The notes under the pieces: generated by a model
The model's database searches: none
Told to the model about the DNA's origin: nothing
What the model saw: the letters and a program-made list of their open reading frames with translations, nothing else
DNA from: Siminovitchia fordii DSM 16014 = CIP 108821
GTDB lineage: Bacteria; Bacillota; Bacilli; Bacillales; Bacillaceae_C
NCBI RefSeq assembly: GCF_000374565.1
Contig: NZ_KB894704.1
Span: 1 to 64,000, forward strand
Length of the DNA stretch: 64,000 nt
Reading direction: 5' to 3'
Made by a program: the position numbers and the translations under genes
In this document: piece after piece, positions 15,489-25,313 of the stretch
How the letters are laid out: every line of letters starts with the position of its first letter
Numbering within the stretch: position 1 is the stretch's first letter

Positions 15489-16178
15489 CTATTGTCTGAC
15501 CGTCCTTCTCTCAATCCTTTTTTCAAGTTCTCCCTGAATTATTCCCTGGATATAAATGCTCGGGCTATGAATGCAATCAGGATCCAACTCACCTACCTCC
15601 ACTAAGTTTTCAACCTGTGCAATAGTCACTTTCCCCGCAGCTGCAATCATTGGATTGAAATTCCTGGCAGTCTTTCTGTAAATGAGATTTCCCATCCTGT
15701 CTCCTTTCCAAGCATTGACAAGGCTGAAATCTGCTGTCAGCGCCTCTTCCAGTACATATTCCTTTCCATTAAATACGCGAATTTCTTTATCTTCCGCAAT
15801 GGGTGTACCGACGCCGGCAGGTGTGTAAAAAGCTGGAATTCCCGCCCCTCCCGCACGGATTTTTTCTGCAAGAGTCCCCTGTGGAGTCAACTCAACTTCA
15901 ATCTCACCTGCCAATACCTGACGTTCGAACTCCTTGTTCTCCCCTACGTATGAGCCGATGATTTTCTTGATCTGCTTGTTTTGAAGAAGAAGGCCAAGTC
16001 CCCATTCATCCACTCCACAGTTATTTGATATGACGGTTAGATCTTTTACTCCCTTGTCGACAAGTGCCATGATAAGATGTTCCGGAATCCCGCATAGACC
16101 AAATCCTCCAACCATCAAGGTGGCCCCGTTGCCAATATCTGCCACTGCATCTTGAAACGTCGAAAAAATTCTCTTCAT
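15489..16178 (-). CDS. scoA: 3-oxoacid CoA-transferase subunit A
   Basis: Large partner of ScoB, 229 residues, with the family glycine-rich loop [20 protein letters not shown] and [17 protein letters not shown] 16178 ([15 protein letters not shown]) follows GGGAGG; upstream in-frame codons overlap the thiolase gene and lack a ribosome site. It lies 24 bases after the thiolase stop and 16 bases before scoB, so the three form an operon for acetoacetate use or synthesis, linked to leucine or fatty acid breakdown. Confidence 0.93.
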   Translation of the reverse strand: MKRIFSTFQDAVADIGNGATLMVGGFGLCGIPEHLIMALVDKGVKDLTVISNNCGVDEWGLGLLLQNKQIKKIIGSYVGENKEFERQVLAGEIEVELTPQGTLAEKIRAGGAGIPAFYTPAGVGTPIAEDKEIRVFNGKEYVLEEALTADFSLVNAWKGDRMGNLIYRKTARNFNPMIAAAGKVTIAQVENLVEVGELDPDCIHSPSIYIQGIIQGELEKRIERRTVRQ

Positions 16179-16201
16179 GCCATCAAAACCTCCCTTGGTC
16201 A

Positions 16202-17395
16202 TTATTGTTCTGCCAATTCGACGATGGTTGCCACTCCTTGGCCACCGCCGATGCAAAGCGTTGCAAGCCCCCTTTTTGCCCCTCTTCTTTTCATTTCATG
16301 AAGAAGTGTAACTAGTATTCTTGCTCCGCTGGCACCAATCGGATGTCCTAGTGCAATCGCTCCTCCATTGACATTCAAAATGGACTTATTAAAATGCAAT
16401 TCTCTGTCCACTGCAAGAGATTGGGCTGCAAATGCTTCGTTTGCTTCTATAAGATCCATATCCTCCAATGACAACCCGGCCTTTTGAAGTGCTTTTTTTA
16501 CAGCTGATACAGGCCCGATTCCCATAATTCTCGGATCAACTCCGGCATTGGCATTGGCACTGATATAAGCAATTGGTTTGACACCGAGTTCAATCGCTTT
16601 TTTTCTTGACATGACGACTACAGCTGCAGCTCCATCGTTAATACCGGATGAATTTCCGGCTGTAACGCTGCCTTCCTTTTTAAAGGCAGGCCGTAAGGCT
16701 GCAAGCTTTGCAGCAGTCGTACCTTTGCGTGGATATTCATCCGTATCAAAAATGATAGGGTCACCTTTTCGCTGCGGTATTTCAATCGGGACGATTTCTT
16801 CTTTAAATCTGCCTTCTTCGATCGCTTTAACCGCTTTTTCCTGGCTTGATACAGCGAATTCATCCTGCTCTTCCCTGCTGATACCAAATTGCTCGCATAA
16901 ATTTTCTGCCGTGACACCCATATGATAATCGTTGAAAATACAGGTAAGCCCGTCGCTTACCATACTGTCAACAAGGTTTTGATCACCCATTTTGAATCCT
17001 TCCCGGGCATTCTTCAAAAGGTACGGCGCCTGGGACATATTTTCCATCCCACCGGCAACAACTACTTCCGCCTCCCCTGCCAAAACAGCCTGCGCAGCGA
17101 GGTGGATTGCCTTTAAGCCGGATCCACATACTTTATTAATCGTCATGGAGGAAACGCTTTCAGGGATGCCCGCCTTTATCGCCGCTTGCCGCGCCGGATT
17201 TTGCCCCAAACCTGCTTGGAGAACGTTACCCATTATGACTTCATCCACTTCTTCCGGTTTTACTCCCGCTCTATTAATTGCCTCTTTGATGGCTGCCGCT
17301 CCCAAGTCGGGAGCCGGCGTATTCTTCAATGTTCCTAGAAAACTTCCAATTGCTGTCCGAGCTGCGCTGACGATCGCCACTTCCCGCTGACTCAT
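16202..17395 (-). CDS. Acetyl-CoA acetyltransferase (thiolase)
   Basis: A 397-residue thiolase that splits acetoacetyl-CoA into two acetyl-CoA or does the reverse. Catalytic residues are visible: nucleophile Cys90 in [10 protein letters not shown], His in [10 protein letters not shown] and the second Cys in [16 protein letters not shown] is also conserved. The ribosome site AAAGGAGGC precedes ATG 17395. First gene of the acetoacetate operon with scoA and scoB. Confidence 0.95.
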   Translation of the reverse strand: MSQREVAIVSAARTAIGSFLGTLKNTPAPDLGAAAIKEAINRAGVKPEEVDEVIMGNVLQAGLGQNPARQAAIKAGIPESVSSMTINKVCGSGLKAIHLAAQAVLAGEAEVVVAGGMENMSQAPYLLKNAREGFKMGDQNLVDSMVSDGLTCIFNDYHMGVTAENLCEQFGISREEQDEFAVSSQEKAVKAIEEGRFKEEIVPIEIPQRKGDPIIFDTDEYPRKGTTAAKLAALRPAFKKEGSVTAGNSSGINDGAAAVVVMSRKKAIELGVKPIAYISANANAGVDPRIMGIGPVSAVKKALQKAGLSLEDMDLIEANEAFAAQSLAVDRELHFNKSILNVNGGAIALGHPIGASGARILVTLLHEMKRRGAKRGLATLCIGGGQGVATIVELAEQ

Positions 17396-17602
17396 TTTCT
17401 TTAGCCTCCTTTGAATAATTCCTATTCTAACTTTTTCGTGAAAAGTTACAGAAATCCTCTATTTGACAAATGAATCGGTGAAAACCATCACTCTTTGCCT
17501 TTCAATAAATCCTTTGATTCCTTATAATAAAGATAGTGAAACTTCTACGGCTGACAATCGTATAAAAGGATAAAAGCAAGTATGGACAGGAGTGGATACA
17601 GC

Positions 17603-18256
17603 TTGAATTCGTTTTTTTCTTTTTTTCTGGGTATGTTAGCTACTGCTGAAGCAGTTCTCATATGGCTTATTTTGTTCTTGGGCTTTGATTTGGGTTTCCT
17701 CCCCTCTTCGGGTCTCTCGATTTTGGCAAGCATCTTGACATACTACGGGGTCAAGTCCGTTTCAAACTACCGTTTTTTAAAAAAGAACGGATTGACGAGA
17801 AAAGAATATGCCTATATCCAAAAAAATTTACAGGAAGCCAAAAAGAAGATGGCGCGTCTGCAAAAGTCATTTTTTTCCGTCAGGACAATGGGTGCATTCA
17901 AGCAGTTGTATGAGCTAAACAAGCTTGTCAAAAGGATGTATTCCATTGTCCATAAAGACCCTCGCAGATTTTACCAGTCAGAGAGGTTCTTCTTCTACCA
18001 TCTAGACTCGGTTGTCGAAATATCTGAGCGATATGCACGGCTGGCTGCACAGCCCGTGAAAAACGATCAAATATATCTATCGCTGAAAGAGACGCAGAGT
18101 ACACTCGAAGATCTGAATGAATCCATCAAGAAGGACATTTACCAAGTATTGTCTTCAGACGTGGATGATTTGCAGTTCGAGTTGGATGTCGCAAAACACT
18201 CACTGAAAAAATTGGAATATCACCCCCTCGATGACGAAAGGAGTACTAAAGAATGA
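17603..18256 (+). CDS. xpaC: XpaC-like membrane protein (5-bromo-4-chloroindolyl phosphate hydrolysis family)
   Basis: A protein of about 217 residues with two N-terminal membrane segments (around [16 protein letters not shown] and [13 protein letters not shown]) and a long charged, helical C-terminal part. It matches the XpaC family, which is usually paired with a TelA/YaaN gene, as here with a four-base overlap. TTG 17603 is preferred because AGGAGTGG lies just upstream; ATG 17582 is the alternative. The biochemical role is not established. Confidence 0.8.
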   Translation: MNSFFSFFLGMLATAEAVLIWLILFLGFDLGFLPSSGLSILASILTYYGVKSVSNYRFLKKNGLTRKEYAYIQKNLQEAKKKMARLQKSFFSVRTMGAFKQLYELNKLVKRMYSIVHKDPRRFYQSERFFFYHLDSVVEISERYARLAAQPVKNDQIYLSLKETQSTLEDLNESIKKDIYQVLSSDVDDLQFELDVAKHSLKKLEYHPLDDERSTKE

Positions 18257-19431
18257 GTGAACCGATGAATGAAAAAGTATTGAAAGATGAATTTACTGAC
18301 GGATTGGATGACTTGCTCGCCAATCCGTTCGGGGAGCAGGAGCTCACCCTTCAACCGCAAATGGAGGAGCCCGCCGCTCCGAAACCGGTCAAACTTGTGG
18401 ATGCCCTGCCTGAAGAGAGCAAAAAAAGAGCGTTGGATCTTGCAAAGCAAATTGATCCTACAAATCATCAGGCAATCATCTCATATGGAACACAAGCACA
18501 GTCACAGCTCCTGAATTTTTCAAGCTCTATGCTGGATCACGTTCAAAATAAAGATATTGGGCCGATTGGCGATATATTGAATGAATTGATGGGAAAACTG
18601 AAATCAGTTAATCCCGAAGAGTTGACACCCGAGAAAAAGAACTTTTTATCTAAAATGTTTGGAAAAATATCTAGTTCAATCCAGGAAACGATGTCAAAAT
18701 ACCAAAAAACCGGCGCCCAAATCGATCGGATCAGCGTCAAGTTGAACCAATCAAAAGATGTGCTTATTTCAGATATACAGATGCTTGAGCAATTGTATGA
18801 GAAAAACAAAGAATATTTCCATGCATTGAATATTTTTATAGCTGCAGGCGAGCTGAAGCTTGAGGAAATTCGAACAGAGACAATTCCTGCCCTGAAGAAA
18901 AAAGCCGAAGCATCAGGAGACCAAATGGCGTTTCAGGATGTAAACGATATGATTCAATTTGCCGACCGGCTTGACAAGAGGTTGTATGACCTTAAATTAA
19001 GCAGACAAATAACGATTCAAAGTGCCCCTCAAATCCGGATGATCCAAAATACGAACCAGGCGTTGGCCGAAAAGATTCAGACATCGATCGTAACAGCCAT
19101 CCCACTTTGGAAAAACCAAATTGCGATTGCACTTTCCCTCTTCCGTCAGCGGCAGGCTGTTGAAGCACAGAAGCAGGTATCGAAAACAACGAACGATTTG
19201 CTTCTTAAAAATGCTGAAATGCTTAAGTCCAATACCCTAGAAACTGCCAGAGAAAACGAACGCGGCCTTGTCGATATTGAAACGTTGAAAAAAACTCAGG
19301 CCAACTTAATCACTACGCTGGAAGAAACGATCAAGATCCAGGAAGAAGGCCGGACAAAACGCGCCCAGGCCGAGCAGGAACTTGTTACGATGGAGAACGA
19401 ATTGAAGCAAAAACTGCTTAGCTTAAAATGA
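18253..19431 (+). CDS. telA: Toxic anion resistance protein TelA/YaaN family
   Basis: A 392-residue soluble, mostly helical and coiled-coil protein. Conserved TelA-type stretches include [38 protein letters not shown] and [16 protein letters not shown]. The family is named for tellurite resistance, but its physiological role, probably in envelope stress, is unclear. ATG 18253 overlaps the xpaC stop (ATGA), so the pair is translationally coupled. A strong terminator follows. Confidence 0.88.
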   Translation: MSEPMNEKVLKDEFTDGLDDLLANPFGEQELTLQPQMEEPAAPKPVKLVDALPEESKKRALDLAKQIDPTNHQAIISYGTQAQSQLLNFSSSMLDHVQNKDIGPIGDILNELMGKLKSVNPEELTPEKKNFLSKMFGKISSSIQETMSKYQKTGAQIDRISVKLNQSKDVLISDIQMLEQLYEKNKEYFHALNIFIAAGELKLEEIRTETIPALKKKAEASGDQMAFQDVNDMIQFADRLDKRLYDLKLSRQITIQSAPQIRMIQNTNQALAEKIQTSIVTAIPLWKNQIAIALSLFRQRQAVEAQKQVSKTTNDLLLKNAEMLKSNTLETARENERGLVDIETLKKTQANLITTLEETIKIQEEGRTKRAQAEQELVTMENELKQKLLSLK

Positions 19432-19464
19432 ACAAGGTCCTAGTATAATATAACAACAACCACG

Positions 19465-19497
19465 AAAAGCCGGACTCGCATAGGTCCGGCTTTTCTG
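19465..19497 (+). terminator. Intrinsic terminator after telA
   Basis: AAAAGCCGGAC (19465-19475) pairs with GTCCGGCTTTT (19484-19494) around CGCATAG plus flanking bases, ending in TTTT. Confidence 0.85.
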
Positions 19498-19516
19498 GCT
19501 ATAGGAGGGTATTTCT

Positions 19517-20413
19517 TTGAACTTGCCAACTAAAGTGACCATTATTGAAGTCGGTCCAAGAGACGGTCTCCAAAATGAACAAAGTTTTGTGGATACGGAA
19601 GTGAAAAAAAATTTCATCCGGCAATTGGCGGCTTCTGGAATCAAAGAGATGGAAATCACATCTTTCGTTTCTCCCAAATGGGTGCCGCAAATGAGTGATG
19701 CCGCTGAAATTGTTCAAGCCGCTCCTGCCGGGGCAAGAAGCATCGTCTTAGCCCCAAACCGCCGTGGAGTTGACAGAGTGCTGGATACTGCCTCCAAGGC
19801 GGTTGCATTATTTGTAGGCGTCAGCAACACTTTTAACAAGAAAAACATTAATAAGCCGACAAAAGAAAGCATGAAAGAATTAAGACCCATCATCTCCGAA
19901 CTCAAGAAGAAAGACTTTTTTGTCCGGGCTTGCATCTCCACCGCTTTTTACTGTCCGTATGAGGGAAGAATCCCAGAAGCCGATACATTATCGCTATGCA
20001 GAGAATTCGTTGAAGCCGGTGTGGATGAGCTGAGCGTCGCAGACACAATCGGCATGGCTGTACCAACGGAATCATTTTCACTTTTTTCCCTGATCAAAAA
20101 GGAGCTACCGGAACCCATGGTTACGGCTCATTTCCATGATACAAGAAGGACCGCTCTAGCCAATATATTTGCCGCCCTTCAAGCAGGTATCGACCGATTT
20201 GACACATCAGCAGGCGGACTTGGCGGCTGCCCTTTCGCCCCTGGAGCAAGCGGCAACGTGGCAACGGAGGATGTTGTATATATGCTGCATCGCATGGGGA
20301 TTGAAACCGGAATCGATTTGAATAAGCTGAGAGAAGCGATTGATACGATCGCTCCTGCCATCTCCAGGCCAATTGATACCGGTTATTATCAATTGACCGG
20401 AAATTCCGACTAG
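19517..20413 (+). CDS. mvaB: Hydroxymethylglutaryl-CoA lyase
   Basis: Splits HMG-CoA into acetoacetate and acetyl-CoA, the end step of leucine degradation. The 298-residue DRE-TIM metallolyase shows EVGPRDGLQNE, the HxH metal motif in TAHFHDTRR, and GLGGCPFAPGASGNVATED with the catalytic Cys. The start is TTG 19517 with AGGAGGG upstream. It stands alone between two terminators or converging genes, but works with the nearby scoAB and thiolase genes, which use the acetoacetate it makes. Confidence 0.93.
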   Translation: MNLPTKVTIIEVGPRDGLQNEQSFVDTEVKKNFIRQLAASGIKEMEITSFVSPKWVPQMSDAAEIVQAAPAGARSIVLAPNRRGVDRVLDTASKAVALFVGVSNTFNKKNINKPTKESMKELRPIISELKKKDFFVRACISTAFYCPYEGRIPEADTLSLCREFVEAGVDELSVADTIGMAVPTESFSLFSLIKKELPEPMVTAHFHDTRRTALANIFAALQAGIDRFDTSAGGLGGCPFAPGASGNVATEDVVYMLHRMGIETGIDLNKLREAIDTIAPAISRPIDTGYYQLTGNSD

Positions 20414-20733
20414 TCGAGCAGGCTCATTCGGCCGTTTAATATTTCATTGGGACTGACGAGTTGGAAGGTATGACTCTTTTCAGAAAAATCAATTTCAAGC
20501 TGATCATCCAAAAAAATAAGCTTGGACTGCTCCACCCATATGGGCATTTCATTCGTATCCACTGATATTTCATCACTCCCCCTCTCCTGTTTCCCCATAA
20601 GTCTGAGGGTGGGAATGGCACTGAGGGAGCAGCCATCGATGTCATACATCAGCTTCAGGTCGAGATCTCTGCCTGCAAGCTTTTTTTTAATGTGATCAGC
20701 AGCTTTGGAAGTAAATGTGATGTTTATCATCAT
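20410..20733 (-). CDS. yqkB: YqkB family HesB/IscA-like protein
   Basis: A 107-residue protein of the HesB/IscA-like Fe-S biogenesis superfamily (YqkB branch). It shows DIDGCSLSAIPTLRL and keeps only one of the cysteines of true A-type carriers, so Fe-S carrier activity is uncertain. In B. subtilis yqkB also lies near yqkF. Its stop overlaps the stop region of the convergent HMG-CoA lyase gene by four bases. Confidence 0.75.
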   Translation of the reverse strand: MMINITFTSKAADHIKKKLAGRDLDLKLMYDIDGCSLSAIPTLRLMGKQERGSDEISVDTNEMPIWVEQSKLIFLDDQLEIDFSEKSHTFQLVSPNEILNGRMSLLD

Positions 20734-20999
20734 TTATTCATCCTTTCTATTCCTCTTTTGGTGGTTTGCTTCTCCTTATTTGAAACCCCCTACTATTTAA
20801 GGGATTTCGTTTTCAAAAAGGGAGGCAGCGAAAGACGGAGATGAGAAAAAATAATTTCTTTATGCAGATGCGGTCCTTCCGGCAAAAAGCCTTTTTGTGA
20901 CAGTGCATGAGGGAAATTTTGTATTTTGTGCATCAGGACTGAAAAAATAGGTAATGATTTAATCAAGAACATAAACGAAAGTTCGGCTGCGTTCTCGTT

Positions 21000-21947
21000 T
21001 CAGTTTTCAAATCTTTGGGTCTTCTCTCCGTCAATTTTTAACATCCAGTACCCTTTTTCCGGAAATGACAATTTTCCTGCATATATATATACCGGACTGT
21101 TTGATAAACCATCGATATGTTCCGCCTCTTGCACAAAAGTATGTTCAGACACTATTTTTCCGTCCTCACCTAATAATTGTACGTCAATTTTCTTTTTATT
21201 TTTCCCCAAACTTTCTATCGTCATGTCAGTTTCCTTTAGAATCTCCATTTCTTTTGGAGATTTTTCAAGTATATAGTTTTCCGTTTTCGGGAATGGTGGC
21301 AGGACTTCTAATGAAAACTCATCAAATAGTTGGCCATCCACATAAAACGAGAGCTGCCATAACCCTTCATCAGGAAAAGGAGTAAATTCCGTTAATACAT
21401 GGGCATCATCATCATTAAGACCCATCAACAATACACCTTCCGATAGCATTACACTCTTATTATTATTTGCCGCTTCTATTTTATAATCCTTCCCGGCAAG
21501 TTCTTCAGGATTCCCCCAAAATAAAATCATCAACTTGGCAACCCTTCTAGCATCTTCCGCAACGAAATGGTCAAAGACGTTCAAAATTCCAACCTTTCCT
21601 TCAATTCCAAAGACTTCCTGCTTTGTATCCGGTAGTGTAAAAAACCGTCCTTTTTCTGCATATTCCTTATCCAAAAAAGTTTCTTCCATATTGACCATGG
21701 AGGATTCCATCTCAGAAGATTCCTTGTTCATTGCAAGTTCCTGAATTAATTTTCCTCTAAACTGCGAGAAAACCAGGATAAATAAAATCACTAAAAGCGA
21801 GACGAAAGTTACAGCTGGTTTAAAGTTTTTTTCTTTATTAGGGCGGTTTTCCTGTAATTTAAATAGTATAGTTAGCCGCTGCTCTTTCGATAATGAATAT
21901 TTAGGAAGACTCTTTAGACTTTCTTTGATTGGCTCTGTTTCCCTCAC
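21000..21947 (-). CDS. Probable anti-sigma factor with extracytoplasmic domain
   Basis: A protein of about 315 residues: a short cytoplasmic part (ESLKSLPKYSLSKEQRLTIL), one membrane segment around residues 44-62 (AVTFVSLLVILFILVFSQF), and a large extracellular domain without a family I can name. It is encoded directly after, and overlapping, an ECF sigma factor, which is the standard place for its membrane antagonist. GTG 21947 has AGGAGGGG seven bases upstream; TTG 21953 is the in-frame alternative. The role as anti-sigma factor is inferred from position and topology. Confidence 0.7.
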   Translation of the reverse strand: MRETEPIKESLKSLPKYSLSKEQRLTILFKLQENRPNKEKNFKPAVTFVSLLVILFILVFSQFRGKLIQELAMNKESSEMESSMVNMEETFLDKEYAEKGRFFTLPDTKQEVFGIEGKVGILNVFDHFVAEDARRVAKLMILFWGNPEELAGKDYKIEAANNNKSVMLSEGVLLMGLNDDDAHVLTEFTPFPDEGLWQLSFYVDGQLFDEFSLEVLPPFPKTENYILEKSPKEMEILKETDMTIESLGKNKKKIDVQLLGEDGKIVSEHTFVQEAEHIDGLSNSPVYIYAGKLSFPEKGYWMLKIDGEKTQRFEN

Positions 21948-22446
21948 AAACAAACCCCTCCTCTTCCAATAATTCCTTCAGTTTTTTCAATGCCCTATGA
22001 TAAGTGACGTTCACTTTGTTCGAGCTGCATTTTAATATTTCACCTGTTTCCTTTGAAGACAGTTCCAATATTCCTCGCAATATCACCACTTCCTTTTGCT
22101 GAGAAGAAAGCCGCTCAATGGCATCATATAACTGCTGCTGTTCCAGGTTTTGAATGATAATTTCCTCCGATCCGGGAACCTGCCCATGTCCCGAGGCGAA
22201 ATAATGCTTAATCCTCCGCCATACTCTTTTTCTTCTATAACGGTCTATCACGATGTTTCTTGCAATGGCTATTAACCAAGTTTTTGGGTTCGAGTCCCCT
22301 TTGAATTTGGATATTTTATTGATTGCAATCAGAAAAGTGTCCTGAACCAGGTCTTCCACGTCCGTAAACCCTGTATAATACGTAAGGAAACTTGTAATAT
22401 CTCGCTCATATTTTTCAAACCAATCTTCAATTGAATATTCCTTCAC
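21901..22446 (-). CDS. ECF-type sigma factor
   Basis: A 181-residue group 4 sigma factor. Region 2 shows DVEDLVQDTFLIAINKISKF and NPKTWLIAIARNIVIDRYRR; region 4 shows SSKETGEILKCSSNKVNVTY followed by HRALKKLKELL. It resembles the SigX-type ECF factors of Bacillus. Its 3' end overlaps the putative anti-sigma gene by 47 bases. A promoter of ECF type (22474-22499) lies upstream, suggesting autoregulation. The regulon is unknown. Confidence 0.88.
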   Translation of the reverse strand: MKEYSIEDWFEKYERDITSFLTYYTGFTDVEDLVQDTFLIAINKISKFKGDSNPKTWLIAIARNIVIDRYRRKRVWRRIKHYFASGHGQVPGSEEIIIQNLEQQQLYDAIERLSSQQKEVVILRGILELSSKETGEILKCSSNKVNVTYHRALKKLKELLEEEGFVCEGNRANQRKSKESS

Positions 22447-22473
22447 ACCTTCCCTCCTCTCCTCTACATATTA

Positions 22474-22499
22474 GACGATCGGGAGTGGATTATCTTACA
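22474..22499 (-). promoter_or_regulatory. ECF-type promoter of the sigma/anti-sigma operon
   Basis: On the minus strand TGTAAG (22499-22494) and CGTC (22477-22474) are separated by 16 bases, like the TGAAAC/TGTAAC-N16-CGTC promoters read by ECF factors in Bacillus. It ends 28 bases before the sigma gene start. Confidence 0.45.
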
Positions 22500-22665
22500 T
22501 TGTTTAGAAATAATTTTTAAAAAACGCCTTAGTGTTGGTAAAGAAAAAGAGAGGCTGACCAATACACAAGGGAATTAGCGGGCATTTGGGAGTCATTGCA
22601 ATCTATCGCTGGAAAAAAGGTCGCAGGAACTTGAGAAGCATGAGGTTTCAGCGATCTTTTGACTA

Positions 22666-22701
22666 TAACAAAAACACGCGGAGACCCTTTCCCCGCGTGT
22701 T
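22666..22701 (-). terminator. Intrinsic terminator after the NCS1 permease
   Basis: On the minus strand ACACGCGG (22700-22693) pairs with CCGCGTGT (22681-22674), followed by TTTTG. Confidence 0.8.
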
Positions 22702-22711
22702 TCCCTATTAT

Positions 22712-24109
22712 TTAATTTGTTTTCAACATATCGGACTTTTCTCCCTGCTTTATATAGTATTTTCCTTTAGTCATGACTGCCAGTGCAATGGTTAAGAAGA
22801 AGGCTATGATCCCTGCAAAAAATGCAGCAAACCCTTCCAGGAAGTTACCCATTAAACCAAAGGCGGCAATGGTCCCGATAACACTGGAAATAATGAGGGA
22901 AATTACTCCAACCGGATTCCAGGCATATAAATATTCCTGACGGTATTCAAAATAATCCGGACCAATTTTCAATACTTTTTTAACAACGAATGCATCACAA
23001 ATAACTATGGCTGCCCATGCGAATAAGAAGACTCCCTGGAATGTCAATAACGGGCCAAGGTGGTCCATTACCCCCAACAACATGGATACCACTGCTGCTG
23101 TAGCTGTAAAAAACACCCAGAAATTCCTCCCTGGTTTGAAACGGAAAACATTTTCAAAGAAATTGGCCAGTGAAAGTGATCCGCTGTAAAGGTTGGTGAT
23201 ATTGATTCGCAATTGAGTAAGGATTGTAAATAAAGCCCCAAAAATTCCAATCAATTGTACAAAATAGATTCCAGGGTTCTCCTGCATGAAACGTGCACCA
23301 AACCAAATGCCAATCATCCCCATAACAAAAAAGCAAACAAGCGCCGGGATAAAGCCCACCATAAAAACACCCATCTTAAATTGGTCCGGTTTTATAAATC
23401 GTGCATAATCCGAGATAAGTAAAGCTATAATTCCTACCAGGCCATTCATAATACCGATGCAAGTAACAAGTGACGCACCACCGACAGCCATACCCTCTGG
23501 AAGCACGCCCCAGAGACTACCTGCATATGCAGGCTCAAGTTTTGCAGCAACTACGATCCCTGCCCCCATCAAAATGACGAACAGGGGGAGCGTCCACTTT
23601 TGAAGTTTATCGAGCTGTTTCACGCCAAACCAGTTAAATGGAACAACTGCAAATCCGAAAAATATCATCAAACCCCAAACGGGAATCCCGGGAATATATT
23701 CATGGACTGCATATGCCATGATTGCCCCTTCGATCGCACAATACATAATAAAGTTCAAAGCATAGATAAGGGATGTGATAGACGCCCCGATATAACCGAA
23801 GCCTCCCCCTCTGGCCATCAAGTTCACATTCAGTCCGGACTTACCTGCGATATAGGCGATCCCAATCCCTAAAGTCCCTGCAACGATGGTAGCATAAATC
23901 TCAGCAAGTAAAGCGTTCATTGAACCGAAACTCACCGTCATCAGACTTCCCATCTGCATGAACAGCATAGCTGTAGCTACCCCTAGGGTCACGTTCGTGA
24001 TACTCCACCAATTCATTCGATAATGCTCCGGTACTCGCTCCAATGCATAATCCTCTTTTTTCTCTTTCTTCTCTATTGTTTTTCCATCATTTTCAATCAC
24101 TTCCGCCAC
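22712..24109 (-). CDS. NCS1-family purine/cytosine-type permease
   Basis: A 465-residue membrane transporter with about twelve hydrophobic segments. NCS1 signatures are visible: RMNWWSITNVTLGVATAMLF, ARGGGFGYIGASITSLIYAL, DYARFIKPDQF and NITNLYSGSLSLANFF. Members take up cytosine, purines, allantoin, thiamine precursors or hydantoins by cation symport; the substrate cannot be told here. The start is GTG 24109 with GGGGGGAAG upstream. No metabolic partner gene is adjacent. A cre-like site lies upstream. Confidence 0.85.
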   Translation of the reverse strand: MAEVIENDGKTIEKKEKKEDYALERVPEHYRMNWWSITNVTLGVATAMLFMQMGSLMTVSFGSMNALLAEIYATIVAGTLGIGIAYIAGKSGLNVNLMARGGGFGYIGASITSLIYALNFIMYCAIEGAIMAYAVHEYIPGIPVWGLMIFFGFAVVPFNWFGVKQLDKLQKWTLPLFVILMGAGIVVAAKLEPAYAGSLWGVLPEGMAVGGASLVTCIGIMNGLVGIIALLISDYARFIKPDQFKMGVFMVGFIPALVCFFVMGMIGIWFGARFMQENPGIYFVQLIGIFGALFTILTQLRINITNLYSGSLSLANFFENVFRFKPGRNFWVFFTATAAVVSMLLGVMDHLGPLLTFQGVFLFAWAAIVICDAFVVKKVLKIGPDYFEYRQEYLYAWNPVGVISLIISSVIGTIAAFGLMGNFLEGFAAFFAGIIAFFLTIALAVMTKGKYYIKQGEKSDMLKTN

Positions 24110-24186
24110 AATCTTCCCCCCTTAGTTTCCATAGAACCTTATCCAACTGACAACTTTTAGATCCTTCCTCCTTCCCACAAAATAAT

Positions 24187-24200
24187 CGTAACCGCTTACA
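24187..24200. promoter_or_regulatory. cre-like catabolite control site
   Basis: The minus strand reads TGTAAGCGGTTACG, one base from the CcpA cre consensus TGWAANCGNTNWCA. It lies about 80 bases upstream of the permease start. Confidence 0.45.
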
Positions 24201-24688
24201 CCGAAGAGCCGTCTGACTCTTTGATGAAAGAATATAGAGCAAAAAGCATACCAACCTGATATATATTCCTTAATTTTTTTAAAAAATAACAGTAACCTTT
24301 TATTTATCTGGTAAATAAGTAGTAGAAATAGCTATATAGTAATAGGGAATTCTACTTTTCCACCGGAGAGATTGTTCAATTTCGCAATTCCTTTTGCACT
24401 TTTGCAAAAAATCGAATGCTTTTATTCACCCTGGGGAAATTGCTGAAAGTAAAAAAATGTAAACTAGAGAACCTTTATTCATGTTTTGCACATCAATCAA
24501 TGAACTGAAACTGTTCGATATGTTTTATCAAAACCGGCAGAAAATATACCGTTACTCTCCTTATCAATCAATATAATACATTGACGTTTCGTCTGCCGGC
24601 TAAATTCGATACTCCTCATTTCATCCCCTATCTACAGGAACGTTTCTGCTTGTAAAATACAACTTCCACAGTATTGTTCAGTGGCATG

Positions 24689-24742
24689 CTTCAAACAGAA
24701 CAAACCCTTCCTCTATCTAAAAGAGAAAGGGTTTGTTCTTAT
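24689..24742 (-). terminator. Strong terminator after the broken gene
   Basis: AGAACAAACCCTTCCTCT (24697-24714) pairs with AGAGAAAGGGTTTGTTCT (24722-24739) apart from one mismatch; a T-rich tract follows on the minus strand only weakly. Confidence 0.7.
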
Positions 24743-24747
24743 CTTGT

Positions 24748-25251
24748 TTAGTATGACCATTTTTTGTCATCGTCAATCCATCGATCATTTTTCAACTCAA
24801 ATGACGTATAATCATCGTGGAAAACAAAGTAAGATGGTAAGTTCAACGCTTTCCCACCGGCTTTTTTCCAACATTCACTAAACCAGTTAGTAAAAACTTT
24901 TGTTCTTGCGGAATTATTAGATCTTCGTTCTGTTCGTAAAAATCGAAAAAAAAAAGTCTAGCTGACTATCTTTCAATTGATAGTATTCAATTTCTGGAAA
25001 TACTTCTATACTTCCTGCAAAAACCGTTTCATCATCTGCTTCACAGAAAACTTCATTGGCTTCCTTGTCCATTGAAAACATTCTAATTGATAATTCAAAC
25101 CTTGTAGGTTCAATAAAAGCAGTGAAATCCAATAAATCTATATCGGCAGAAAATTTATTTTCAAATACCTTTTAAGGTTTCCAACTAACAAGTCGGAAGG
25201 TTTTTCAAGGTTGGATTTAATCGAACTAATGTAATTTTCGATTAAAAACAT
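24748..25251 (-). pseudogene. Frameshifted gene of unknown function
   Basis: A reading of about 168 codons from ATG 25251 (after GGAGTGGAG) to TAA 24748 is broken three times. MFLIENYISSIKSNLEKPSD starts it; a shift in AAAAGG near 25170 leads to FENKFSADIDLLDFTAFIEP; one in a run of ten T near 24950 leads to FYEQNEDLIIPQEQKF; one in TTTTT near 24896 leads to TNWFSECWKKAGGKALNLPS and the end WIDDDKKWSY. Each is repaired by adding one base to a homopolymer. The family is not recognised. Either a decayed gene or local sequencing errors. Confidence 0.6.
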
Positions 25252-25313
25252 AAATAAATCTCCACTCCATTAAAACTTTCCTGTAAAAATCAATTTTATA
25301 TATTCAATATACT

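Larger units (their letters stand above)
24110..24747. other. Gene-free stretch upstream of the permease
   Basis: About 600 bases with no credible gene. It holds the cre-like site near the permease, AT-rich DNA, CCGGCAG (24534-24540) and its inverse CTGCCGG (24593-24599) 52 bases apart, and the terminator of the broken gene at its right end. I see no purine-type riboswitch. Confidence 0.6.

Noticed and set aside
17396-17602. Regulatory site for the thiolase operon (cre or sigma-L)
   Set aside because: Only poor matches; nothing beyond a likely ribosome site could be supported.
24531-24600. CCGGCAG and CTGCCGG inverted copies as a riboswitch or terminator
   Set aside because: The 52-base spacer is too long and unstructured for a terminator, and no known riboswitch core is visible.
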